From Desulfobotulus mexicanus (GTDB lineage Bacteria; Desulfobacterota; Desulfobacteria; Desulfobacterales; ASO4-4): DNA of 64,000 nucleotides. Position 1 is the first letter of the stretch, and the number at the start of each line of letters is the position of its first letter. This document shows positions 1-8,160 of this stretch, one piece after another. The notes below the pieces were generated by a model that did no database searches, was not told where the DNA came from, and saw only the letters and a program-made list of their open reading frames with translations. Position numbers and translations under genes: made by a program. Location: contig NZ_VDMB01000004.1 of NCBI RefSeq assembly GCF_006175995.1, forward strand, positions 124,001 through 188,000. Direction: 5' to 3'.

Positions 1-1
1 T

Positions 2-268
2 CCCCCCTTTGGCGAAGTCACCCGTGCCTATCTGGGGCTGGGTGTGGGCCTCATGGATGTAACAGTGAATTATAAAGGTGGCGAAGAAAAGCTGCCCGGC
101 TATGTAAGCAACCGCACCCGGGCCTGTGGCAAACTGGGCATGGGCCTTGAGCGCAGCATCAGTGAACACTGGATCCTTGAAGGAGCAGCAGGCTATGTGG
201 GCGGCCACGACGGGCTGGATGAAATTGACTATTTCACCTGGCATTTAGGGCTTAAATACAGATTTTAA
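2..268 (+). CDS. C-terminal part of an outer-membrane beta-barrel protein (5' end outside window)
   Basis: The frame is open from the window edge to a TAA stop, so this is only the last 88 codons. The sequence alternates short hydrophobic and polar stretches, is rich in Gly and aromatic residues, and ends in Tyr-Arg-Phe. A C-terminal Phe on a final beta strand is the recognition signal for outer-membrane barrel insertion in Gram-negative bacteria. It probably encodes the last strands of a small barrel (OmpA/OmpW or autotransporter-like). The family cannot be told from this fragment. A Met at position 44 is internal, not a likely start. Confidence 0.6.
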   Translation, partial: PPFGEVTRAYLGLGVGLMDVTVNYKGGEEKLPGYVSNRTRACGKLGMGLERSISEHWILEGAAGYVGGHDGLDEIDYFTWHLGLKYRF

Positions 269-372
269 TTTTATTGGCCTGTCCGTGGCCGGAGTACAAA
301 AATCCAGTACTGCGGGCAGGTCATCAAAATAATCCCAGCTTCAATGAAAATGAAGGAAAAACAATCTCCGGC

Positions 373-401
373 TTGACATACGGTGCTGTTCTTCCTAAAA
401 G
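373..401 (+). promoter_or_regulatory. Candidate sigma-70 promoter for the MarR gene
   Basis: TTGACA at 373-378 is a perfect -35 box. It is followed 17 bases later by TAAAAG at 396-401, which matches 4 of 6 bases of the -10 consensus. It lies about 85 bases upstream of the preferred MarR start. Seen directly in sequence; activity is inferred. Confidence 0.45.
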
Positions 402-486
402 TCTGCTCAGTAAAAAAGGAACTCTGCCATCCCCTTCTCCACCACCCTTATCAGCCGGATATCCGGCGGAACCGCCGGGAAATAAT

Positions 487-912
487 ATGCCAAGCTATCA
501 AAATTTCATTGTCTTTCTTCTGGCTAAAGCCAACCAGAAGGCACAGGGCGTTCTTAAACGCTATCTTAAACCCTATGGACTCACCCCTGTTCAGGGACTG
601 GTCCTTGAGGCCCTTTACAATGAATCAACCCTGACCGCAGGAGAAATCGGCAAACGTCTTCTTCTGGATAATGCAACAGTTTCAGGCGTGCTGGAACGAC
701 TTTCCGAGGCTGGCTGGATTCATAAAACCGGTGACACGGAAGACCGCCGTGTCATACGCGTATCCCTTAGTCAAATGGCCATGGATCATCAGAAAATGCT
801 CCATACGGACAGAGAAAAGGTATCCCAGGAAATTCTGGCTCCCTTTTCCCATGAGGAGCGCATCATCCTCAAGCGCCTTCTGAGGGATCTTTATCTGGAA
901 AACGACCGCTGA
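487..912 (+). CDS. MarR-family transcriptional regulator
   Basis: Predicted 141-residue winged-helix DNA-binding protein of usual MarR length. It has a helical dimerisation segment at the N terminus. The helix-turn-helix lies around residues 45-75 (TAGEIGKRLLLDNATVSGVL), followed by the beta-wing with the family-typical DRR motif (TEDRRVIRV). A longer reading from 274 would add 71 Pro-rich, non-conserved residues that run across the candidate promoter, so the ATG at 487 is preferred although its ribosome site is weak. The ligand and targets are unknown. It could regulate itself or the downstream Cys-cluster gene, which follows after about 100 bases on the same strand. Confidence 0.85.
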   Translation: MPSYQNFIVFLLAKANQKAQGVLKRYLKPYGLTPVQGLVLEALYNESTLTAGEIGKRLLLDNATVSGVLERLSEAGWIHKTGDTEDRRVIRVSLSQMAMDHQKMLHTDREKVSQEILAPFSHEERIILKRLLRDLYLENDR

Positions 913-1013
913 TTCCTTTCACCAGCCCCCGATTATCACATGATACACCGGCCATGGAAAGTAGCCGTGAGATCCTGCTTTCCCGTCCGGACATCTTATC
1001 TTAAGGATCTTCC

Positions 1014-1667
1014 ATGGCAAAAAAAAATATCTCCCTGCCCCTTGCCCATCACATTAAGCGTCTTTCTTTTCCTGAATCAGAAAATAAACACACCTGGCTA
1101 CCCATGCTTCTGGATGCCTATCATATTGCAGATCAGGGCGTTAATGCGGCCATTCGAAGGGAAGAAAAAAAAGGAAGAAAACTTGCCTGTGCCAAGGGAT
1201 GTGCAGCCTGCTGTATAACCCACAGATCCATTCCCGTATATCCCATTGAACTGGTGGGAATAACCTGGTATGTAACTGAAAAACTTGAAGAACCCATGCG
1301 AAGCGATCTTGCCGCATGCCTTGAGAAGCACACCCCGGGTGACCCTTGTGTTTTTCTTGTGAAAGGTATCTGTGCCATTCATCCCATGCGGCCCCTTGCA
1401 TGTCGGCATTTCAATGTTTTTACAACTCCCTGTGCCGAAGGAGAGGATGCCTTTTTTACAAGAAAAAAAGACGTTCTTATCCCCATCCGGGAATATATGG
1501 ATGAGGCCTTTTTCCATATGCTGCCTTTTTATGGTGTCACCAAGGCCGGAGACCGGAGAAAAATACTGAAAAAAGGTCTCCAGCATGATGCAGCCAAAGA
1601 GCTTCAGGGGCTGAGATGGGCAGAGCTTGCACGTAAAGTGGCTTCCTACGACAGATCAAAAGTCTGA
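1014..1667 (+). CDS. YkgJ-family cysteine-cluster protein (putative Zn/Fe-chelating)
   Basis: A 217-residue soluble protein carrying the cysteine cluster of the YkgJ/CxxCxxCC family. The first part is CAKGCAACC near residue 60. Further Cys residues follow in PCVFLVKGICAIHPMRPLAC and in the segment after it. The family is annotated as metal-chelating; no reaction is established. The ATG at 1014 is preceded by TAAGGAT. The TGA stop shares its last base with the recJ start, so the two genes are translationally coupled. The role of that coupling is unknown. Confidence 0.8.
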   Translation: MAKKNISLPLAHHIKRLSFPESENKHTWLPMLLDAYHIADQGVNAAIRREEKKGRKLACAKGCAACCITHRSIPVYPIELVGITWYVTEKLEEPMRSDLAACLEKHTPGDPCVFLVKGICAIHPMRPLACRHFNVFTTPCAEGEDAFFTRKKDVLIPIREYMDEAFFHMLPFYGVTKAGDRRKILKKGLQHDAAKELQGLRWAELARKVASYDRSKV

Positions 1668-3439
1668 TGATGCAAAATATTCCCCCATATCCACAAAAAA
1701 ACAGAACCGACAGCCGCCCCCCCCTGCTCTGGCACCTCAGACAGGCTCCGGAAGAAGCCTGTAATCGTATTGTCCATGCCACAGGCTGCCTGCCTGCGAC
1801 AGCAGCAGTAATGGCGGCAAGAGGCCTTACCCGCATCACGGCCTTAAGGAATTTTCTCCACCCTTCCGTAAAAAACCTGCCCCATCCTGATACCATTACC
1901 GACCTTACCAAAGCTTCAGCAAGGATAGTCCTGGCCATTTTGAACCGGGAACCCATCATGATTTTCGGAGATTACGATGCCGATGGTGTCACATCCACAG
2001 CGCTGGTCTATGGATTTCTTCTGAGGGCCACACCCGAAGTACGGTTTCATCTGCCCCACAGGGAAAAGGAAGGCTACGGCCTGAAAAGCTCCCATATTCC
2101 GGATTTTGCCCGCTCAGGCATCCGCCTGATCATTACAGTGGACTGCGGCATATCCAGCCATGATGCAGTCCTTGAGGCTGGAAAAAACGGAATGGATGTG
2201 ATCATTACGGATCATCACAGACCAGGGGATAATCTGCCTTCTGCCTCTGCCGTTGTAAACCCCCAGCGCCTTGACTGCAAATCCGGCCTCAGGGAGCTGG
2301 CCGGTGTGGGGGTGGCCTTTTACCTTGTTATGGCCATCCGGAAAAAACTGAGGGAAGCCGGTTTCTGGAAAGAAGACTTTCCTGAACCTCCCCTGCTTCA
2401 GGAAACGGATCTGGTGGCCATCGGAACTGTTGCGGATCTTGTCCCGCTATCGGGCATCAACCGCATTCTGGTTCATGCAGGAATAAATGCCATACGTAAA
2501 AATCCAAGGCCCGGTATTCAGGCCCTGTGCCGGGTTGCAGGTATCTCTTGTGAGAATCTGGACAGCGAGGCCATTGCCTTCCGTCTGGCTCCAAGAATCA
2601 ATGCCGCAGGCCGCATGGCCCATCCGGAAATTGCCGCCCACCTGCTCTGTGCTGGCTCTGTGGAAGAAGCCATGCCACTGGCCATGGAACTGGACAGGCT
2701 CAACGGAACCCGTCAGGATGAAGAAAACCGTATTCTTCTGCCCATAGAAAACAGCCTTAAAGAAAATAACGCTCTTTCCCAACAGCCGGCCCTGATTCTC
2801 CATAGTGAGGACTGGTCTCCCGGAGTCATCGGTATTGTGGCCTCAAGGCTTGTTCGGCGTCACCACAGACCCGCTATACTCATCGCTACCCGTGGGGAAA
2901 GTGGTCAGGCTTCCGGCCGCAGCATTCCTGGCATTGATCTTTATAAAAGCTTAAGCCATTGCCGTTCTCTGCTGGAACAGTTCGGAGGACACACCATGGC
3001 AGCGGGGTTCAGGATTCAGGCAAAAAATATCCTCCCGTTTCAGAAAGAATTCTGGTCTCTGATGACCAGCCACAGGGATATTATCGGTCAGCCCCCAGCC
3101 TTCATTGCCGATGCCCTGATCACCCTGGATGATCTTTCTCATGAACTGCTGGAAGAAATACAGGCCTTAGGTCCCTTTGGCATGGAAAATCCGGCTCCAC
3201 TCTTTGTGGCCCGCCATCTGGAAGTCATGGGAAGCACAATCATGGGAAGCGATGGAAAGCACCGTCGGCTTCTTCTCCGGCAGGCCACATGTATAAAAGT
3301 CCGCAGGGTTACTGCGGTGGTCTTTGGTGCAGGCAAAGAAGCCTTTTTCCCCCATCATCTGGACACCATCCTTTTCCGTATCCGAAAAGGCTGGGGAAAA
3401 AATGAAGCCGTCCAGATACAAATTGAGGCCTGGTGCTGA
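1667..3439 (+). CDS. recJ: Single-stranded-DNA-specific 5'-3' exonuclease RecJ
   Basis: A 590-residue DHH-superfamily nuclease, normal for RecJ. It degrades single-stranded DNA 5' to 3' in recombination and base-excision or mismatch repair. Visible motifs are DYDADG (about residue 102), TVDCGI (about 158), the DHH motif in ITDHHRPGD (about 181), GRMAHP, and the DHHA1-domain signature GQASGRSIPG with FGGHTMAAGF further on. An OB-like C-terminal part follows. The start overlaps the stop of the Cys-cluster gene by one base; a second ATG follows immediately. All catalytic motifs look intact. Confidence 0.95.
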   Translation: MMQNIPPYPQKNRTDSRPPLLWHLRQAPEEACNRIVHATGCLPATAAVMAARGLTRITALRNFLHPSVKNLPHPDTITDLTKASARIVLAILNREPIMIFGDYDADGVTSTALVYGFLLRATPEVRFHLPHREKEGYGLKSSHIPDFARSGIRLIITVDCGISSHDAVLEAGKNGMDVIITDHHRPGDNLPSASAVVNPQRLDCKSGLRELAGVGVAFYLVMAIRKKLREAGFWKEDFPEPPLLQETDLVAIGTVADLVPLSGINRILVHAGINAIRKNPRPGIQALCRVAGISCENLDSEAIAFRLAPRINAAGRMAHPEIAAHLLCAGSVEEAMPLAMELDRLNGTRQDEENRILLPIENSLKENNALSQQPALILHSEDWSPGVIGIVASRLVRRHHRPAILIATRGESGQASGRSIPGIDLYKSLSHCRSLLEQFGGHTMAAGFRIQAKNILPFQKEFWSLMTSHRDIIGQPPAFIADALITLDDLSHELLEEIQALGPFGMENPAPLFVARHLEVMGSTIMGSDGKHRRLLLRQATCIKVRRVTAVVFGAGKEAFFPHHLDTILFRIRKGWGKNEAVQIQIEAWC

Positions 3440-3568
3440 AAAAAACAAAGGTTTTTCTTGCTTCGGAACAAGGCTTTCCCTATGATACAGAATTACTGAC
3501 GCAGGGCGTGTTCAGGATAATTCAGGTGCCCTGTTTACATTGACACCATAAGCCGCAGAGGTCATTCA

Positions 3569-4000
3569 ATGGCAAAGGTTTTCCGCCCGAGTAACCGTGA
3601 ATCAAAAATCCTCTCCAGGATAGAATCCTCCAAAGAACGGGAGCGGGGGCAGGCCTTGCATATGGTTCGCAACCATGCCGATATGCTGAGCAATACCGTT
3701 TCCATGAAACTTGTGGAAAATGAGATCATTGAAACCACGAATAAAAACGGACTCCAGGCTCATATTGCCAAGGGGCTCGAAAAGCTGGGCAAGATGGAAG
3801 ACTTTGATCTGGATTTTAAAGTTGCTCCCTATCGTCAGGTCGTTGCCAACCCCAATGTGGTCTCCCTTTATCTCACGGCCTTTGTCATAGAGGATCTGAT
3901 CAAAAACAAAGATGTTGTCGATGTATACGGATCAGATGAAGATATTTACCACTGTATTCATCCCCAGGTGGAACGTTTTATGGCACTGGAAAAGGCCTGA
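3569..4000 (+). CDS. Uncharacterised 143-residue protein
   Basis: Not recognised. It is a soluble, highly charged protein with a basic N terminus, a central helical region and a C-terminal half that looks mixed alpha/beta. There is no signal peptide, no membrane segment and only one Cys. The ATG follows the sequence AGAGGTCATTCA, a plausible ribosome site. It stands alone 129 bases after recJ and ends 26 bases before a strong terminator hairpin. Codon use resembles its neighbours, so it is likely a real gene. Confidence 0.7.
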   Translation: MAKVFRPSNRESKILSRIESSKERERGQALHMVRNHADMLSNTVSMKLVENEIIETTNKNGLQAHIAKGLEKLGKMEDFDLDFKVAPYRQVVANPNVVSLYLTAFVIEDLIKNKDVVDVYGSDEDIYHCIHPQVERFMALEKA

Positions 4001-4026
4001 AACAAAAATCGTTTTTCATGTATTTA

Positions 4027-4060
4027 AAAGCCCCCTTTACTCTATGGTAAAGGGGGCTTT
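4027..4060. terminator. Bidirectional intrinsic terminator
   Basis: Perfect 14-bp inverted repeat (AAAGCCCCCTTTAC / GTAAAGGGGGCTTT) with a 6-base loop. It lies between the convergent 143-residue gene and the KamA-family gene. The A/T-rich ends of the stem supply a short T run on each strand, so it can terminate both. Confidence 0.85.
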
Positions 4061-4087
4061 CGGGTTGCTTATATTGCAAAACTGAAC

Positions 4088-5446
4088 TCAGGCAGCAGCA
4101 AAACCTTCCCGCCTTCGTCTGATTTCCTCCTGTATCCGGATATATTCTGCCTCATAGAAAAACTGCTGTTTTCCAAAGGCCGGTTTCAGATCATCTATCC
4201 AGTGGGCCTTGGGATCATGGGCGGCAAAGAAAATCCTATTCACCCAGTCCGGATTACGGGCCTGTATGAATTTTAAAATCATTACCTGCTCTCCGCCCAC
4301 TTCAGCCACTCCATCCATCAGAATTTTCCCCGGGCCCGCCGACATGGAAGGTCCCCGGACCGTGCGGCAGAGACCCGACACATTCCGGTAAGCTTCCGTG
4401 AAAATCCTGTGGGCTTCCACAAGGGGCACATTGAAGTATCCCCTCGGCCCGGTATCCCGCTCCATAAACATATAATAGGGCACAGCCCCCAGAGCCACCT
4501 GACGCTTCCACATGGCAGACCATACACCGGGATCATCGTTGACATGCCTGATCAGGGGAGCCTGACACCGAATCTGGGCGCCGGTGGAACGGATTCTGGC
4601 CATGGCCCTTTCCACAGCAGGTGTGGAAAGCTCCCTGTCATGACTAAAGTGGGCCATGACGGAAAGATGATATCCAGCCTCAATGATTTCTTCAAAAAGA
4701 CGTATAATATCATCTGCATCCTTATCTTCGGTGAAACGGTAAGGCCAGTAAGCAAGGCTTTTAGTGCCAAAGCGTATGCTGTTCAGATTCCCCGGTTTTT
4801 TCTCCAGAAGCGGCGACAGATATTTTCTCAAAAGCTTTGCATGCATGACCAAGGGGTCCCCCCCGGTAAACAGCACATCCGTTACTTCAGGGTGTTCAGC
4901 GATATACCGGGGAAGAAGGGTTTCATCGCTGCAGGCAAAACGAAAAGCCGTGTCCAGCCCCACAAACTGGGGCCAACGGAAGCAATAGGTACAGTAACTG
5001 TGGCAGGTCTGTCCCTGGGTTGGAAAAAACAGAACAGTTTCACCATATTTATGCTGCATTCCCGTCAACACTTCATTCCCCATAAGTGGCACATTCAGAT
5101 CCATCTGACCGGCGGGGTGGGGATTCATATCCCGATGAATCCTGCGGACAATATCCGAGGCTGCGGATTCATTACCTGAACGGACAAAACTTCGCAGACG
5201 GCAAAAATCCAGACGGGGAATCATTTCAGGCTGGGGAAAAGTCAGCTGAAAAACAGGATCTTCCGGAATACGATCCCAGTCAATGAGCTCTTCAACCACA
5301 TAATTGCTCACCCTAAAGGGCAGAGCCCGGAAGGTAAGCTTCATATCTTCAATACGTTTCGGGGAAATTTTATCGAGCTGGGGAAGGGTGTGAAAATTGT
5401 CCGGTGTATATGGACGATAGCGGGGTCTGGTGCTGGATGTTTTCAT
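4088..5446 (-). CDS. KamA-family radical SAM protein (lysine 2,3-aminomutase-like)
   Basis: A 452-residue radical SAM enzyme. The cluster-binding CxxxCxxC is at Cys148, Cys152 and Cys155 (CHSYCTYCFR), followed by the SAM-binding FTGGDPL motif. A Lys in SAGPGKILMDG near the C-terminal third sits where KamA enzymes carry the PLP-binding lysine, so aminomutase chemistry is plausible. The substrate (lysine, glutamate or other) cannot be read from sequence. The start is well supported by GGAGG 7 bases upstream. No ablB acetyltransferase or EF-P modification gene is adjacent, so the pathway is open. It is transcribed divergently from tex. Confidence 0.85.
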   Translation of the reverse strand: MKTSSTRPRYRPYTPDNFHTLPQLDKISPKRIEDMKLTFRALPFRVSNYVVEELIDWDRIPEDPVFQLTFPQPEMIPRLDFCRLRSFVRSGNESAASDIVRRIHRDMNPHPAGQMDLNVPLMGNEVLTGMQHKYGETVLFFPTQGQTCHSYCTYCFRWPQFVGLDTAFRFACSDETLLPRYIAEHPEVTDVLFTGGDPLVMHAKLLRKYLSPLLEKKPGNLNSIRFGTKSLAYWPYRFTEDKDADDIIRLFEEIIEAGYHLSVMAHFSHDRELSTPAVERAMARIRSTGAQIRCQAPLIRHVNDDPGVWSAMWKRQVALGAVPYYMFMERDTGPRGYFNVPLVEAHRIFTEAYRNVSGLCRTVRGPSMSAGPGKILMDGVAEVGGEQVMILKFIQARNPDWVNRIFFAAHDPKAHWIDDLKPAFGKQQFFYEAEYIRIQEEIRRRREGFAAA

Positions 5447-5947
5447 AGACCATCCTCCTTTCCGATTCTTGAAACCAGGGACGAGCCGCCTCCCCCTGTT
5501 TTCCCGAAAGAACCGGAAAATATGAAATTGCAGCTCGCCACCTCAAAGATACAGACCAAAAAAAAGGACCTGCTTCAGACATCATAATATTACGCACCGA
5601 TTTATGGTTCATGTTAGCAGTCAAACCTTTGAACCCATCCTTTTTTTCGACCCTGTTCATATATTCAACTTAAAATTTTAAGCTTTAATTGAACATATGT
5701 CAAGCCAGTCTTGCTAAAAGCCACAAAAAGGTCATTAAAATAATTTTTTCTCTAATTTGCTCAATTTATCTCTGATTTTCACTAAAAATTGCTTCTTAAA
5801 AAAATCATTCTTTCCATCGGACACACTTTATATCCCACCGGAAACGCATCATCCAGACCATAGCAGTGAAGCTTGCAATCCCAATGGGTATAGCGTAAAT
5901 TCCCGCCAAACATGGAAAGCCATGCGGACCTCTTTTTCGGGGAAAAA
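5447..5947. other. AT-rich divergent intergenic region between the KamA gene and tex
   Basis: Five hundred bases without a supported gene. It must hold promoters for both divergent genes, but no convincing -35/-10 pair stands out. The strongest feature is the palindromic cluster at 5654-5695, annotated separately. The flanks at 5690-5830 are very AT-rich. Short open frames here have no ribosome sites and no protein-like composition. Confidence 0.5.
5654..5695. promoter_or_regulatory. Nested inverted repeats, possible operator
   Basis: A perfect 14-base palindrome CTTAAAATTTTAAG (5669-5682) lies inside a TGTTCA (5654-5659) / TGAACA (5690-5695) inverted pair. The two centres are within one base of each other. 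This could be a regulator-binding site in the divergent promoter region. AT-rich palindromes also arise by chance, so this is tentative. Confidence 0.3.
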
Positions 5948-8074
5948 ATGAAAATCATTCAAAAAAGCATTGCAGAAATCATCGGCATCCGAATAAATCA
6001 GGTTTTTGTCATAGAAGAACTGCTTGCCGAAGGGGCAACGATTCCCTTTATGGCACGCTACAGAAAAGAAAAAACCGGGGGGCTGGACGAAGTACAGATC
6101 AGCCATATCTGTGAAGCTCTGGAAACCCATAAAAAACTTGAAACCCGCAAGGAAAGTATTCTTAATTCCCTTAAGGAACAGAATATTGAAGATAAAAAAC
6201 TCATCAATGCCATACAGCAGGCAGAAACCATGGCAGGCCTTGAGGATCTTTATCTTCCCTTCCGTCCCAAACGCCGGACCCGCGCATCCATGGCAAAGGA
6301 AAAAGGGCTGGAACCACTGGCACTTAGCATCTGGTCTCAGCCGGAGGGACTGAACCCTATGGAAGAAGCTGCCCGATATATTAGCAAAGATGTTGCGGAC
6401 GCTGAAACTGCCCTTTCAGGAGCAAGGGATATTATTGCTGAAATTATCAATGAAGATGCTGCCATCCGTGCAAAGCTGAGGGTGCTTTTCTCTAAAAAAG
6501 CCATAATCAGAAGTACGGTGATCAAAGGAAAGGAAAAGGAAGGCACTACCTTCAGGGATTATTTTGACCATGAAGAAGTGGCAGCACGGGCCGGAGGCCA
6601 CCGGATTCTTGCCATGTTCCGGGGTGAACGGGAAGGATTTCTCCGCCTCACCCTCAGGCCCGATGGTGATGAAGCCATAACCCTGATACTTCCTGAAGTC
6701 ATCCGCAAAAACAATAAGGCCTCAGGTGAAGTGAGAAAGGCCGCCGAAGATGCCTGGAAACGTCTCCTCTGTCCCAGCCTTGAAACTGAATTGCGGCAAA
6801 ACCTCAAGGAAAAGTCCGATACTGAAGCCATAGATGTTTTTGCCACCAATCTGGAAGCCCTGCTCATGGCCCCTCCCTTAGGCGCCAGACCCGTTTTGGC
6901 AGTAGATCCAGGATTCCGGACCGGCTGCAAAGTAACTGTGCTGGATGCCAGCGGAAACCTTGTAAAAGATACCCTCATCCACCCCCATGACAGGGAAGAC
7001 GAAGCCGGAAATATCATTAAAGGATTGCTGGCTGCCTTCCCGGTTTCCGCCATTGCCATTGGAAACGGCACAGCTGGCCGTGAGACGGAAAAATTCTTCC
7101 GGGATCTTAAGCTTGCCATTCCCGTCATCATGGTTAACGAAGCAGGGGCTTCCATTTATTCGGCTTCGGAAATTGCAAGGGAAGAGTTCCCGGATAAGGA
7201 TCTTACGGTCAGGGGAAGCGTATCCATAGGCCGCAGGCTCATGGATCCCCTTTCCGAACTTGTAAAAATTGATGCCAAAGCCATTGGTGTGGGCCAGTAC
7301 CAGCATGATGTAGATCAGAATCTTCTGCGCCAGCGCCTCGACGCCGTGGTATCTTCCTGCGTGAACCGTGTGGGCGTAAGCCTTAATACTGCCAGTGCCC
7401 CACTGCTTTCCTATGTGGCAGGCCTCGGCCCGAAGCTGGCAAAGGCCGTGGTGCAGTACAGGGCGGAAAACGGACCCTTTGCGGACAGAAAATCCCTTTT
7501 AAAAGTTCCGCGCTTGGGCCTAAAAACCTTTGAGCAGGCTGCGGGTTTTCTGCGGGTTCCCGAGAGCAGCAATCCTCTGGATGCCAGTGCTGTGCATCCG
7601 GAACGCTACGGCCTTGTTATGCGGATGGCAAAAGATCTCGGGTCGGGTATCGGTGATCTTATGCGCTCTGGAGACCTGCGTTCAAAAATCCATCTGGAAA
7701 ACTATATTTCTGAGGATGTGGGACTTTTCACCCTTCAGGATATTCTTAACGAACTGGAAAAACCGGGCCGGGATCCAAGACAGGGTTTTTCTGTTTTCTC
7801 CTTTGGGGATGTCCACTCCATGGAGGATCTGCAAAAAGACATGAAGCTTCCGGGAATTGTTACCAATGTCACCAATTTCGGATGTTTTGTAGATCTAGGA
7901 GTGCATCAGGACGGTCTTGTACACATAAGCCAGATGGCAGATCGCTTCGTCAAAGATCCCCACGAAGTTATGAAGGTCGGTCAGAAGGTGTCGGTGAGGG
8001 TTATGGATGTGGATATCCTTAGAAAAAGAATTTCACTTTCCATGAAGACTGAATCCAGCAGTCAGGACAGGTGA
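5948..8074 (+). CDS. tex: Tex-family S1 RNA-binding transcription accessory protein
   Basis: A 708-residue Tex homologue, a nucleic-acid-binding transcription factor of normal length. The N-terminal helical Tex domain comes first. The YqgF-like RNase H-fold domain follows (AVDPGFRTGCKVTVLD, IAIGNGTAGRETE), then two helix-hairpin-helix segments (LSYVAGLGPKLAKAVVQYR and PRLGLKTFEQAAGFLRV). A C-terminal S1 domain (GIVTNVTNFGCFVDLGVHQD to ISLSMK) completes it. The ATG at 5948 is preferred because it follows GGGGAA and begins the conserved region. An ATG at 5912 would add 12 residues without a ribosome site. Confidence 0.93.
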   Translation: MKIIQKSIAEIIGIRINQVFVIEELLAEGATIPFMARYRKEKTGGLDEVQISHICEALETHKKLETRKESILNSLKEQNIEDKKLINAIQQAETMAGLEDLYLPFRPKRRTRASMAKEKGLEPLALSIWSQPEGLNPMEEAARYISKDVADAETALSGARDIIAEIINEDAAIRAKLRVLFSKKAIIRSTVIKGKEKEGTTFRDYFDHEEVAARAGGHRILAMFRGEREGFLRLTLRPDGDEAITLILPEVIRKNNKASGEVRKAAEDAWKRLLCPSLETELRQNLKEKSDTEAIDVFATNLEALLMAPPLGARPVLAVDPGFRTGCKVTVLDASGNLVKDTLIHPHDREDEAGNIIKGLLAAFPVSAIAIGNGTAGRETEKFFRDLKLAIPVIMVNEAGASIYSASEIAREEFPDKDLTVRGSVSIGRRLMDPLSELVKIDAKAIGVGQYQHDVDQNLLRQRLDAVVSSCVNRVGVSLNTASAPLLSYVAGLGPKLAKAVVQYRAENGPFADRKSLLKVPRLGLKTFEQAAGFLRVPESSNPLDASAVHPERYGLVMRMAKDLGSGIGDLMRSGDLRSKIHLENYISEDVGLFTLQDILNELEKPGRDPRQGFSVFSFGDVHSMEDLQKDMKLPGIVTNVTNFGCFVDLGVHQDGLVHISQMADRFVKDPHEVMKVGQKVSVRVMDVDILRKRISLSMKTESSSQDR

Positions 8075-8160
8075 AAAAATATAACAGTTCATCATAATTA
8101 ATCAGGTACATAGACAATCTCAGTGGCATTTATGGGAACAACAGACAAAAGGAAAAAAAC

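Noticed and set aside
274-486. 71-residue N-terminal extension of the MarR regulator
   Set aside because: It is Pro-rich, unconserved in character, and crosses a candidate promoter. The MarR fold starts at the internal ATG at 487.
4409-5179. 256-residue open frame antisense to the KamA-family gene
   Set aside because: It is a complementary-strand shadow. The minus-strand gene has an intact radical SAM motif and a strong ribosome site.
6559-7155. 198-residue open frame antisense to tex
   Set aside because: It is a Ser/Arg/Pro-rich shadow of the tex coding sequence without a ribosome site or motif.
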